A stretch of DNA of 64,000 nt from Streptomyces cellulosae (lineage in GTDB: Bacteria; Actinomycetota; Actinomycetes; Streptomycetales; Streptomycetaceae): contig NZ_JOEV01000012.1 in the NCBI RefSeq assembly GCF_000721105.1, positions 128,243-192,242 of the forward strand, in the 5' to 3' direction. The notes below the pieces were generated by a model. It had not been told where the DNA came from, did not search any database, and saw only the letters and a list, made by a program, of their open reading frames with translations. The number at the start of each line of letters is the position of its first letter. Position 1 is the first letter of the stretch. Below are positions 36,689 through 45,269 of the stretch, one piece after another. The position numbers were made by a program, and so were the translations under genes.

Positions 36689-37072
36689 TCAGGAACCCAT
36701 CCCGGCTCGGTCGGACTCGCTGCGAAGAACGCAGAATTCGTTGCCTTCGGGGTCAGCAAGGACTGCCCAGCCAGACCCGTCGGGGTTCCGGTGATCGGTG
36801 ACAAAGGTGGCGCCGAGGCCGAGCAGCCGTTCCACCTCCTGCTCACGCAATGTCTCAGGGCGCAAACACAGATGGATCCGGTTCTTGATCTTCTTCGATT
36901 CGGGCACCTGGTTGAAGTACAGCACTGGGCCCTCCGCCAGCAGCACCTGCGTCTCCTGGTCACCCGGTCTATCCTCCGGGTGTAGTGGACGGCCAGTCAC
37001 TCTGCTCCAGAACCGGGCCAGCTCGTAGGCATCCGCACAGTCAATCGCCACGTTCTGCAATACCGAAACCAT
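36689..37072 (-). CDS. VOC-family protein, passenger 2
   Basis: A 127-residue VOC protein: VLQNVAIDCADAYELARFW at the start, VLYFNQVPESKKIKNRIHL in the centre with the His ligand, and VLADPEGNEFCVLRSES at the end. It resembles the protein at 35222 in length, order of motifs and the phrase QVPE(P/S)K, so the two share descent. It converges on the transposase pseudogene. The ATG at 37072 starts directly on the domain. Substrate unknown. Confidence 0.87.
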   Translation of the reverse strand: MVSVLQNVAIDCADAYELARFWSRVTGRPLHPEDRPGDQETQVLLAEGPVLYFNQVPESKKIKNRIHLCLRPETLREQEVERLLGLGATFVTDHRNPDGSGWAVLADPEGNEFCVLRSESDRAGMGS

Positions 37073-37288
37073 GCGCGCAAGCCTTCCTCACTCCCACTTC
37101 AGACGCCACCGAGTTGCGCTCAGCCTTCGCCTACACAGCTCAGGCGCATGGCAGCACTTTCGGCACACGCTCTAGGGTGTCGATCCGCCGCCGCTCCGAG
37201 GCCAGTGGGCGGCGCTCGCCCAGGCCGGCAGGGCCGACTGCCTCACGGCTCTCGGAGCCACCGAGGAGGCCGTGCTGGCCGGGCGCGG

Positions 37289-38428
37289 TCAGCCCTTGAC
37301 CATCTTCCTCTCGACGTCGGGAAACCCCTTGTCCCACCAGTGACCGTAACGCCGGTAGACAGCTGGATCGCGGTCGGCGAGCAGCAGTGACAGCTTTTCC
37401 GCCTCCTCGGTCAGGCCTTGCCACGCAACCTTGCCGAGCCTGCGGAAGGCGGTCAGTTCCAGTCCGCCGCCGGCTGCGCGCCACACTCCGGCGACCTGCC
37501 CGTCGACGAGCAGGCAGGGCAGCATGTCGCCGTTGCGCCGGACGACCAGAGGCCGGTACTCCGCGGGCATGACTCGCCCGGGGACGGCGTGAGCCAGCAG
37601 CGTGCTGTCCCACATCGGCAGAAGCCTCGGCGGCGCCGGAGTGTCTTCGGCGGGCACGGTGGCGTCGGCCAGGTCGAACAGCGCGGCACGGCCAGGGCCC
37701 GGCACCCGTACCACCTGGTCGCCGAGCTCATGCAGGGCTTTGGTTATCACCGGGCGTGTCAGCAGGGTGAATCGCGCGAAGTCCTGGGCCGACGCGGGCC
37801 CGAACGCGCGCAGGTAGGCGAACAGCAGGCGCTGGACCTCAGCGTCGCCTTCCTGTGGCGCGGCCGCAGGGGCCGCCGCGAAGGCGCGGTAGGTGTTCGG
37901 CTGTGTGAACGACCACGGGCCGCCCGTCGGTACATGATGCAGGGGCGCGAACGTGCGGAGCGCCCACCACACGCGGTGTGCGTGCTCGCCGTGCCTCCCC
38001 GTGACCTCCTCCTCCACCTGGGCGCCGGTGCGGGGCCTCTTCAGGAACCCGGCGAGCTCCGGGAGCAGCGCGTCCGCGTCGGCGGGGGTCAGCCCTGTCG
38101 CGGTGAAACGGCGGTCGTACAGCCGCGACGCCCGCAGGCTGCTCAGCATGGCTGCGTGGTAGGGCCCGTAGTCCTCGGCGTGGACGACGTGCAGCGTGAT
38201 CCGCATGAGCGTTGCCTTCACAATCCGCCCTTGCGCGAACGCCACGTCGAGATCCTCGGGCGCGAAGTCCTGCACACGGTTCCACAACGCCAGGTACGGC
38301 GACGCTGCTGTCTGCGCCTGAAGAGCGCATACCCGGCGAACCGCCTCCGTCACACCGAGGCGCCGGCGTTCGAGCAACAGCTGGCGGTCCAACGTGGCCA
38401 GGGTGAGCTGTCGCGCAGTGAGGCTCAT
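37289..38428 (-). CDS. Winged-helix DNA-binding protein (HTH_42, AlkX/YcaQ-like)
   Basis: A 379-residue protein of the winged-helix HTH_42 family. Typical blocks: LATLDRQLLLERRRLGVTEAV at the start, VCALQAQTAASPYLALW, LMRITLHVVHAEDY, and MWDSTLLAHAVPGRVMPAEY followed by RNGDMLPCLLVDGQVAGVWR. Relatives include DNA glycosylases that unhook crosslinks (YcaQ, AlkX), in which a Gln-x-Gln pair is catalytic; LQAQT here fits. ATG 38428 is at the family start. The 216 bp between it and the VOC gene hold the IS right end and no supported gene. Confidence 0.85.
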   Translation of the reverse strand: MSLTARQLTLATLDRQLLLERRRLGVTEAVRRVCALQAQTAASPYLALWNRVQDFAPEDLDVAFAQGRIVKATLMRITLHVVHAEDYGPYHAAMLSSLRASRLYDRRFTATGLTPADADALLPELAGFLKRPRTGAQVEEEVTGRHGEHAHRVWWALRTFAPLHHVPTGGPWSFTQPNTYRAFAAAPAAAPQEGDAEVQRLLFAYLRAFGPASAQDFARFTLLTRPVITKALHELGDQVVRVPGPGRAALFDLADATVPAEDTPAPPRLLPMWDSTLLAHAVPGRVMPAEYRPLVVRRNGDMLPCLLVDGQVAGVWRAAGGGLELTAFRRLGKVAWQGLTEEAEKLSLLLADRDPAVYRRYGHWWDKGFPDVERKMVKG

Positions 38429-38609
38429 GGCCGGATCATGCCACCCTCGGCTCTCGCACGAGGCAATCACCGGTGCAGGCTGTCAGTTGCTGCGCCGAGG
38501 AAGCCCACTGCCGAGAAGCCTGGCCGAAACCAGCTCCTGACCTGGGGCGCTCCCCTGGGTAGCTGATCGTCAGCGTTAGGGTGCTGGTCATCGAGAGCGT
38601 GGGGGATGG

Positions 38610-39644
38610 ATGGAGCGGGGACGGTCACTGCGCAGGTCGGTCTGCGTCGGGCTGCTGGGGGTTCTGGTCGCTGCGACTGGATGCACGAGCCGCTCACCTG
38701 ATCCAGCGGGCAGCGACATGTCGCCTGAAGCACGGACCTATCTGTCGAGAGCGCTGAGCATCATGGAGGAACACTCTCTCCTCCGTCACCAGATCGACTG
38801 GGCGGCGTTACGGAGCAAAGCCTTCTCGCAGGCAGGCGGCGCGCGGAAGTCGGCGGACACTTACGGGGCGATCAGTGTGGCCGTGAACGACCTCGGTGAC
38901 CGGCACAGCAGCTTCTGGGAGCCGGACGATGCCAAGGAGCGGTTCGGGTCCTCCGCGGTCTCCTTCGACGGCCTGCAAGGCCGAACGCTGAAGGGCGGCC
39001 CTGGTTACCTTTCTCTCCCTGGAGTGCAGGGGTCTCAGAAGGTGTACGACCGGTACGTGCAACAGGGCCGAAATGCCGTGGCGAGGGCGGACCGGAGTGA
39101 AGCCTGTGGCTGGGTGGTGGATCTGCGCTCGAACACGGGGGGAAATATGTGGCCGATGCTTGCTGTGGTGGGTCCGATCCTGGGGGAGGGCAACGTCGGC
39201 ATGTTCGTGGATGCCGACGGTAACAAGTCCGCGTGGTCGATCCAGCACGGCAGCCCGCATCAGGACGGCAAGTCGGCCGGCTGGGGCGCCGGCCCTTCGG
39301 TAGCCAAGAGCGCCGCCCCGGTTGCGGTATTGACCGGCAAACGGACAGGCAGCGCGGGTGAAGCGGTCGTAGTGGCCTTCCGCGGGCGCCCGGACACCCG
39401 ATTTTTCGGTGAGGAGACTTTCGGCGTCCCCACGGGAAACGAGCCTTACCGCCTTTCGGACGGAGCCGTGCTGCTCCTCACGGAAGTGAAGGACGCGGAC
39501 CGGACGGGCCGCACGTACGACGCGCCGATCCCTCCGGACGAGGAGATCGTCAAAGACCCGCGCCCCGTGGCACGCAACCGGGACGAAGTCCTGGAGGCAG
39601 CCCAGATCTGGCTGCTCGAGCAGGCTGCCTGCCGACGACCGTGA
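38610..39644 (+). CDS. S41-type (C-terminal processing peptidase-like) lipoprotein
   Basis: A 344-residue secreted protein, divergent from the winged-helix gene. Lipobox ATGC gives lipid-modified Cys25. The S41 core is clear: WVVDLRSNTGGNMWPMLAVV, then VAVLTGKRTGSAGEAVVVAF with the nucleophile Ser and FFGEETFGVPTG. No PDZ domain is seen between the helical N-terminus and the core, so it is a short member. The ATG at 38610 has GGGGGA upstream. It probably works outside the membrane; the substrate is unknown. Confidence 0.83.
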   Translation: MERGRSLRRSVCVGLLGVLVAATGCTSRSPDPAGSDMSPEARTYLSRALSIMEEHSLLRHQIDWAALRSKAFSQAGGARKSADTYGAISVAVNDLGDRHSSFWEPDDAKERFGSSAVSFDGLQGRTLKGGPGYLSLPGVQGSQKVYDRYVQQGRNAVARADRSEACGWVVDLRSNTGGNMWPMLAVVGPILGEGNVGMFVDADGNKSAWSIQHGSPHQDGKSAGWGAGPSVAKSAAPVAVLTGKRTGSAGEAVVVAFRGRPDTRFFGEETFGVPTGNEPYRLSDGAVLLLTEVKDADRTGRTYDAPIPPDEEIVKDPRPVARNRDEVLEAAQIWLLEQAACRRP

Positions 39645-39746
39645 ACTGGCACCGACGCGGACCCGCGCCCATGGAGACGCAGCCCTTGATTTCCCGTGTT
39701 CTGCTGCGGAGCGCGGCTGTCAGTGCCGGGTGGAAGACTGCCCGGC

Positions 39747-40346
39747 ATGATCGAACCGAACCCGAAAGCGGACCTTCTCCGATACCTGCAAGAGGCGCGT
39801 GACGCCCTGCTGTGGAAGCTCGACGGGCTCTCCGAATACGACATCCGCCGCCCGCTGACCCCCACGGGCACGAACCTGCTGGGGCTGGTCAAGCACGTCG
39901 CCGGGGTGGAATTGGGGTACCTCGGCGACACGTTCGGGCGGCCGTTCTTCGAAGAGGAGCCGCCGGCCTGGTGGTACACGGAGGACGCGGAACCCAATGC
40001 GGACATGTGGGCCACCTCGGACGAGTCGCGCGAACACATCGTGGGGCTCTATCACCAGGCGTGGGAGCACTCCGACAGCACGATCGCGACACTGGCTCTC
40101 GACGCGATCGGTCACGTCCCGTGGTGGCCGGAGGAACGCCAAGAGGTCACACTGCACCACATCCTGGTGCGCGTGCTCTCCGACACTCAGCGGCACGCCG
40201 GCCACGCCGACATCGTGCGAGAGCTCGTCGACGGATCCGTCGGAACTCTGCAGGACAAGGACAGCCTGCCACCAGGTGATCATGCCTGGTGGGAGGACCA
40301 CCGGAGCCGACTGGAGCGTGCGGCACGGGAAGTCGGTAACGGCTGA
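39747..40346 (+). CDS. DinB/DUF664-family protein
   Basis: A 199-residue four-helix protein of the DinB superfamily: LRYLQEARDALLWKLDGLS, NLLGLVKHVAGVELGYLGDT with the first His, and LHHILVRVLSDTQRHAGHAD with the other two putative metal ligands. Relatives are thiol transferases or of unknown function. The ATG at 39747 (MIEPNPK) is the family start; the frame extends 17 codons further upstream without similarity. Confidence 0.85.
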   Translation: MIEPNPKADLLRYLQEARDALLWKLDGLSEYDIRRPLTPTGTNLLGLVKHVAGVELGYLGDTFGRPFFEEEPPAWWYTEDAEPNADMWATSDESREHIVGLYHQAWEHSDSTIATLALDAIGHVPWWPEERQEVTLHHILVRVLSDTQRHAGHADIVRELVDGSVGTLQDKDSLPPGDHAWWEDHRSRLERAAREVGNG

Positions 40347-40351
40347 CCTTA

Positions 40352-40394
40352 CTCACGGCCGTCCGCCGTCGGCCACGACGGACGGCCGTGTGAG
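40352..40394. terminator. Hairpin between DinB and GNAT genes
   Basis: CACGGCCGTCC and GGACGGCCGTG form an 11-bp perfect core within a longer imperfect stem between two convergent genes. Confidence 0.8.
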
Positions 40395-40416
40395 CCGGGC
40401 CGAAGCCCGCACGCCG

Positions 40417-40956
40417 TCACGGCCAGGCTTTCCTGGCCTCGCTCGCCCCCGGCGGGCGCACCATGAAGACGTCGATCGGGTCCTGGGCTTCCACGACGAA
40501 TCCGTGACGCTCATAGAGCCGACGGGCAGCACTGCCCTGCAAGACGTTCAAACCGACGGTCGTTCCCCGAGCGTCCGTACGCCCCAGCACCGTGCGCAAC
40601 ACAGCGGATCCGAGCCCTTGCCCCTGACGGTGCGGAGCGAGGTAGAAATGCTCCAGCCACTGCCTGCTCTCAGCAGGCCGAATCGTGACGCAGCCAGCGA
40701 GTTCACGATCGATCATGACGATCGACGTGTGGCGCGGTGAGAAGGAGTCCCGCAGCCGCTGGCGCACCCGGTGCTCGTCATAACGGCCGAGGCGCTCCAG
40801 GTCCGCACGCATCACCGTGGCCCGCAACTCCGCGATGACCTCGATGTCCGCAGCCACCGCCGGGCGCAGCACCCAGCCCTGGGCAGACGCCGACGCGGCC
40901 ATCGCAGGCACCGTCACGCCTGATCGCGTACCGCTCGTCATCCCCCCAGCATCCAT
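40417..40956 (-). CDS. GNAT-family acetyltransferase
   Basis: About 179 residues. The GNAT fold starts at WVLRPAVAADIEVIAELR; motif A is FYLAPHRQGQGLGSAVL and the end GLNVLQGSAARRLYERHGF is typical. The start is uncertain: ATG 40956 is taken, ATG 40941 or the one opening MAASASAQGW are alternatives. Substrate unknown. The gene is alone between convergent DinB and the end of permease operon 2. Confidence 0.82.
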   Translation of the reverse strand: MDAGGMTSGTRSGVTVPAMAASASAQGWVLRPAVAADIEVIAELRATVMRADLERLGRYDEHRVRQRLRDSFSPRHTSIVMIDRELAGCVTIRPAESRQWLEHFYLAPHRQGQGLGSAVLRTVLGRTDARGTTVGLNVLQGSAARRLYERHGFVVEAQDPIDVFMVRPPGASEARKAWP

Positions 40957-40991
40957 AGCCGGAGTATCCCAGTGTCCCGCTCTGAACGGCA

Positions 40992-41030
40992 TGCGGGGTA
41001 CCAGGAACCCTCGGCTCCCGGCACCCCGCA
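40992..41030 (-). terminator. Hairpin after permease operon 2
   Basis: TGCGGGGT (40992-40999) pairs with ACCCCGCA (41023-41030), with further partial pairing inside. It lies 21 bp beyond the OppF-type stop. Confidence 0.7.
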
Positions 41031-41050
41031 CAGTGTGTGGCGCTTTGTCC

Positions 41051-42199
41051 TCACGCCGCGTGCACGACGTCCTTCTCCTCCGCGAAGTGGCACGCCGACT
41101 CGTGTGCCGCCGGGGTGTCCACGCTCTTGAAGCGCTCGGGGACCGCCAGCAACGGCTCCTCCTGGGCGCACTTGTCCTGGGCCTTCCAGCAGCGGGTGCG
41201 GAAGCGGCAGCCGGAGGGCGGATTGGCCGGCGACGGGACGTCACCGGTGAGGATGATCCGCTCGCGGCCCTCACGGGCCTCCGGGTCCGGCACCGGGACC
41301 GCCGACAGCAGCGCCTGTGTATAGGGGTGCGTCGGGTGGTCGTAGATCTGCTCGTCGCTGCCGATCTCCGCGATCTTGCCGAGGTACATGACCCCGACCC
41401 GGTCCGAGATGTGCCGGACGATCGACAGGTCGTGCGCGATGAAGATGTAGGACAGGTTGAACTCGTCCTGCAGTCGCTCCATCAGGTTGATGACCTGCGC
41501 CTGGACGGACACGTCCAGGGCCGACACCGGCTCGTCGCAGATGATGACCTCCGGGTTGAGCGCCAGGCCGCGCGCGATGCCGATGCGCTGGCGCTGACCG
41601 CCGGAGAACTGGTGCGGGTACCGGTTGATGTACTCCGGGTTGAGACCCACCACATCCAGGAGTTCCTGCACCTTGCGGCGGCGGTCGCCCTTGGGGGCCA
41701 CCTCCGGGTGGATGTCGTACGGCTCCCCGATGATGTCGCCGACCGTCATCCGCGGGTTGAGCGAGGTGTACGGGTCCTGGAACACCATCTGGATGTTGCG
41801 GCGGACCGCCTTCTGCGCGCGCCCGGACAGCTTGGTGATGTCCTGGCCCTTGTAGAAGATCTCGCCGGCCGTGACCTGCTCCAGGTTCATCAGGAGCTTC
41901 GCCACTGTGGACTTGCCGCAGCCGGACTCGCCCACGATGCCCAGGGTCTCGCCCTGGTACAGGTCGAAGGAGACCCCGTCGACGGCCTTGACGGCACCGA
42001 TCTGCTTCCGGAACAGGATGCCCTGGGTGAGCGGGAAGTGCTTCACCAGGTCGCGCACCTGCAAGATCGGCTCGCCCCGCTCGACGGGCGCCTCGATCGC
42101 GGCGACCGCCTCGGTCTCGGAGTGGGCGTCCACGACCTCCACGTCAGAGACGTTCGGCGTGGCGTCCTGCGGCTCGTCGTTCTTGCTGAGCTCAGCCAT
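41051..42199 (-). CDS. Oligopeptide ABC importer ATPase, OppF-type (operon 2)
   Basis: A 382-residue ATPase with a 40-residue acidic leader absent from its operon 1 paralogue. Walker [29 protein letters not shown], signature [15 protein letters not shown], Walker [12 protein letters not shown] and the Cys block [17 protein letters not shown]. The central 250 residues are close to those of the protein at 22997. ATG 42199 overlaps the OppD-type gene by 8 bp. Confidence 0.93.
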   Translation of the reverse strand: MAELSKNDEPQDATPNVSDVEVVDAHSETEAVAAIEAPVERGEPILQVRDLVKHFPLTQGILFRKQIGAVKAVDGVSFDLYQGETLGIVGESGCGKSTVAKLLMNLEQVTAGEIFYKGQDITKLSGRAQKAVRRNIQMVFQDPYTSLNPRMTVGDIIGEPYDIHPEVAPKGDRRRKVQELLDVVGLNPEYINRYPHQFSGGQRQRIGIARGLALNPEVIICDEPVSALDVSVQAQVINLMERLQDEFNLSYIFIAHDLSIVRHISDRVGVMYLGKIAEIGSDEQIYDHPTHPYTQALLSAVPVPDPEAREGRERIILTGDVPSPANPPSGCRFRTRCWKAQDKCAQEEPLLAVPERFKSVDTPAAHESACHFAEEKDVVHAA

Positions 42200-43241
42200 G
42201 AATCGTCTCCTTCCAGAAGTGGCACGCCGATGCGCGGCCGACCAGCTCGCTGCCGTCCGGCTCGGTGACCGGGAACAGGTCCGGGATGTCCGTACGGCAG
42301 ATGTCCTGGGCCTTGGGGCAGCGTGGGTTGAAGGCGCAACCGCTCGGAACACGCAGCAAGTTGGGCGGCAGGCCCTTGATCGCGTACAGCTCCTGGCCCT
42401 TCTGGTCCAGGCGCGGGATCGAGTCCAGCAGACCCCGCGTGTACGGGTGCGCCGGACGCTTGTACAACTCGTGGACCGGAGCACGCTCCACGATCCGGCC
42501 CGCGTACATCACCGCGATCTTGTCCGCGACGTCGGCGACCACACCAAGGTCGTGGGTGATCAGGATCAGACCCATGTTGTACTCGCGCTGCAGGTCCGCG
42601 AGCAGTTCCATGACCTGGGCCTGGACCGTCACGTCGAGAGCCGTGGTGGGCTCGTCCGCGATGATCAGATCCGGCTCCAGGGCCAGCGCCATGGCGATCA
42701 TGATGCGCTGGCGCATACCGCCGGAGAACTGGTGCGGGTAGTCGTTGACCCGGGCCGCGGCGGCCGGGATCTTCACCCGGTCCATCAGTTCGATCGCCTT
42801 GGCCTTGGCGTCCTTCTTGGACATGCCCTGGTGGACGCGGAACATCTCGCCGAGCTGGTAGCCCACGCTGAGCACCGGGTTGAGCGAGCTGAGCGCGTCC
42901 TGGAAGATCATCGCGATCCTCCGACCGCGGATCTTGCGGCGCTCCTCGCCGGACATCTTCAGCATGTCCTGGCCGCGGAAGAGGATCTCCCCCTGCGGGA
43001 TCTTCGCCGGCGGCATGTCGAGGATGCCCATGACGGCCTGCGCGGTGACGGACTTGCCGGAGCCGGACTCACCCAGCACAGCCAGCGTCTCCCCCGCGTC
43101 CACGCTGTAGTTGACGCCGTTGACGGCCTTGACCACGCCCTCGCGGGTGTGGAACTCGACGTGCAGGTCACGCACTTCGAGCAGCGGTCCGCCGTCGCCG
43201 TCGCGCGGCGAGGGCACGGATACTTCTTCGATGACTGTCAC
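42192..43241 (-). CDS. Oligopeptide ABC importer ATPase, OppD-type (operon 2)
   Basis: A 349-residue ATPase: Walker A GESGSGKS (about 57-64), [19 protein letters not shown], signature [17 protein letters not shown], Walker [13 protein letters not shown] and PSGCAFNPRCPKAQDIC. GTG start at 43241, 11 bp after the permease gene. Paralogue of the protein at 24024. Confidence 0.93.
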   Translation of the reverse strand: MTVIEEVSVPSPRDGDGGPLLEVRDLHVEFHTREGVVKAVNGVNYSVDAGETLAVLGESGSGKSVTAQAVMGILDMPPAKIPQGEILFRGQDMLKMSGEERRKIRGRRIAMIFQDALSSLNPVLSVGYQLGEMFRVHQGMSKKDAKAKAIELMDRVKIPAAAARVNDYPHQFSGGMRQRIMIAMALALEPDLIIADEPTTALDVTVQAQVMELLADLQREYNMGLILITHDLGVVADVADKIAVMYAGRIVERAPVHELYKRPAHPYTRGLLDSIPRLDQKGQELYAIKGLPPNLLRVPSGCAFNPRCPKAQDICRTDIPDLFPVTEPDGSELVGRASACHFWKETIHG

Positions 43242-43252
43242 GTACGCCTCCC

Positions 43253-44203
43253 TCAGCGCATCTTCGGGTCGAGGGCGTTGCGTACGGCCTCACCGAGCAT
43301 GATGAACGCCAGCACCGTGATGCTGAGCATGATCGACGGATAGAGCATGATCCACTGGGCCACACGGATCTGGTTGCCGCCGTCGGAGATGTCGTTGCCC
43401 CACGAGACGCCGCTGAGGCCGAGGCCCAGGAAGGAAAGCGTCGCCTCGGCAGCGATGTAGACGCCGAGCGAGATGGTGGCGACGACGATCACCGGAGCGA
43501 GGGTGTTCGGCAGGATGTGCCGGAACATGATCCGCGGCGTACCCGCGCCGAGCGCCTTGGCCGCCTGCACGTAGTCAGCCTGCTTGGTGGTGATGACCGC
43601 GCCGCGCATCACGCGGGAGATCTGCGTCCAGCCGAAGAGGCCCAGCGCGCCGATGACGATCCACGTCGTGCGGTCGGGGAAGGAGTTGAGCACGACCATG
43701 GTGCCGAGCAGGAACGGGATGCCGAAGAAGACGTCCGTCAGCCGAGACAGGACTGAGTCGACCACACCGCCGAAGTAGCCGGCGATCATGCCCACCAGGC
43801 TGCCAAGGAGCGTGACGAGGAGGGTGGTACCGAAGCCGACGGCTATGGACGCCCGAGTGCCGTAGATGACACGGGCGTACACGCTGCGGCCCTGCTGGTC
43901 ATAGCCGAGCCAGTCGGCCGAACCGATGTCCCCCAGCTTGGGCTTCTGCAGGTAGTGCTTGGAGAGGTCGCCGAGGATCGGTTCCGCGCTCGTGAACCAG
44001 CCCGGGAAGAAGGTGATCAGCAACAGGATGAAGATCAGCACGCTGGAGACGATGAAGATCCAGCTGCGGCGCAGGTCGGCCCACGCGTCGCCCCAGAGGC
44101 TGCGGGCTTTCTCGGGCTTGGCCTCCAGGGCCGCCACCGCGGGCGCCCCGCCCACCGGGTCCTGCGCGCCGGTCTTCACGTCGGTCTTGGTCACATCAGG
44201 CAT
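43253..44203 (-). CDS. Oligopeptide ABC importer permease, OppC-type (operon 2)
   Basis: A 316-residue permease: soluble leader, LWGDAWADLRRSWIF, six membrane segments, loop WLGYDQQGRSVYARVIYGTR and coupling motif DYVQAAKALGAGTPRIMFRH. Start ATG 44203 overlaps the OppB-type gene by 8 bp, the same overlap as in operon 1. Confidence 0.92.
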   Translation of the reverse strand: MPDVTKTDVKTGAQDPVGGAPAVAALEAKPEKARSLWGDAWADLRRSWIFIVSSVLIFILLLITFFPGWFTSAEPILGDLSKHYLQKPKLGDIGSADWLGYDQQGRSVYARVIYGTRASIAVGFGTTLLVTLLGSLVGMIAGYFGGVVDSVLSRLTDVFFGIPFLLGTMVVLNSFPDRTTWIVIGALGLFGWTQISRVMRGAVITTKQADYVQAAKALGAGTPRIMFRHILPNTLAPVIVVATISLGVYIAAEATLSFLGLGLSGVSWGNDISDGGNQIRVAQWIMLYPSIMLSITVLAFIMLGEAVRNALDPKMR

Positions 44204-45128
44204 AGCGAATCCTCGGGTCAAGGACCGCGTAGAGCAGGTCGACGAGCAGGTTGGCGACGAGGTAGATGAGCACAAGTATCGTCACGAGGCCGACGAGGGT
44301 GGTTCCCTCACGGCGCACGATCGACTGATAGATCGTGAGGCCGATGCCCTGGATGTTGAACAGGCCCTCGGTGACGACCGCGCCGCCCATCAGCGCACCG
44401 ATATCGGTGCCCAGGTAGGTGATCACGGGGATCAGCGAGTTGCGCATGAGGTGGACACCCACGACGCGGCGCTTGGGCAGGCCCTTGGCGATCGCCGTGC
44501 GGATGTAGTCGGCGCGCAGGTTCTCGGCGACCGAGGTACGGGTCAGGCGGGTCACATAGGCCAGTGATGCCGCTGCCAGGACGATGGCCGGCATCAGCAA
44601 CTCGTTGTAGTTCGTCGAGTCGTTGACGTTCGGTGGCAGCCAGTTCAACTGGAAGGCGAAGACGACCTTGAGGATGAAACCGAGAACGAAGACCGGGACC
44701 GAGATCAGTAGCAGCGAGATGAGCAGGACCACGTTGTCGGTAAGCCGACCGGCGCGCATGCCCGCCATGATGCCGAGGCCGATGCCGACGACGACCTCGA
44801 TCACGAAGGCCAGGGAGGCCAGACGGAGGGTCACCGGGAACGCGTCGCCCAGCACGTCGGTTACGGGACGGCCGCTGGCGATCTGCGTGCCGAAGTCGGC
44901 GTGCAGAATCATGTCCCTCATGTAATGCCAGTACTGCACCAGGATCGGCTGGTCCAGGCCGTACTGATGTCTCAGCGCTGCGATCACCTGCGGGCTGCCG
45001 GCCTTGTCGCCGAAGAGCCCGCGCACGGGGTCGCCGGGCAGGGCGTAGACCATGAGGAAGATCAGCAGGGTTGTACCGATGAACACCGGGATCATCTGGA
45101 GCAGTCGTCGTGCGACGTAGCGCCCCAT
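44196..45128 (-). CDS. Oligopeptide ABC importer permease, OppB-type (operon 2)
   Basis: A 310-residue permease beginning MGRYVARRLLQMIPVFIG and ending LVDLLYAVLDPRIRYA, with coupling motif DYIRTAIAKGLPKRRVVGVH. Very similar to the operon 1 protein along its length. It is separated from the binding-protein gene by 141 bp with two hairpins. Confidence 0.93.
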   Translation of the reverse strand: MGRYVARRLLQMIPVFIGTTLLIFLMVYALPGDPVRGLFGDKAGSPQVIAALRHQYGLDQPILVQYWHYMRDMILHADFGTQIASGRPVTDVLGDAFPVTLRLASLAFVIEVVVGIGLGIMAGMRAGRLTDNVVLLISLLLISVPVFVLGFILKVVFAFQLNWLPPNVNDSTNYNELLMPAIVLAAASLAYVTRLTRTSVAENLRADYIRTAIAKGLPKRRVVGVHLMRNSLIPVITYLGTDIGALMGGAVVTEGLFNIQGIGLTIYQSIVRREGTTLVGLVTILVLIYLVANLLVDLLYAVLDPRIRYA

Positions 45129-45161
45129 CGTGCCTCCATGTCAGTCACGGCGGCAGCCGAC

Positions 45162-45251
45162 GGGCCCTTCCCCCGCGCATCACCTGAAGATGCGTGTGGA
45201 AAGGGCCCCCCGGCCGCTGCCGTCCCACGGGCGCGGGCGCACCGCGCCCGC
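45162..45251 (-). terminator. Two hairpins between binding-protein and permease genes (operon 2)
   Basis: Hairpin one (45162-45208) has an imperfect stem of about 20 bp starting GGGCCCTTCC; hairpin two (45233-45251) has GCGGGCGC/GCGCCCGC with a 3-base loop. Positioned just after the binding-protein gene, they would stop part of the transcripts or protect the upstream message, giving excess binding protein over permease, as known for other ABC importers. Confidence 0.6.
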
Positions 45252-45269
45252 GTCAACGGGCTGTTGCGG

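Larger units (their letters stand above)
35732..37170. mobile_element. IS5-type element with transposase pseudogene and VOC passenger
   Basis: The left end GGGTGTATCGAAAGTG (35732-35747) abuts the previous cassette. A matching right end CACTTTCGGCACACGC (37155-37170) is complementary at 13 of 16 positions. Between them are a frameshifted transposase and, convergent with it and 41 bp away, a VOC gene. The layout repeats that of 35128-35731. CTAG stands just outside the outer ends (35126 and 37172), a sequence often targeted by this IS group; I cannot tell whether it is a duplication. The right end is the weaker part of the call. Confidence 0.55.

Noticed and set aside
37140..37290. Plus-strand stretch QWAALAQAGRADCLTALGA that looks like a TPR fragment
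   Set aside because: Too short, no start, and it overlaps the proposed IS right end; it may be an old gene remnant but this cannot be supported.
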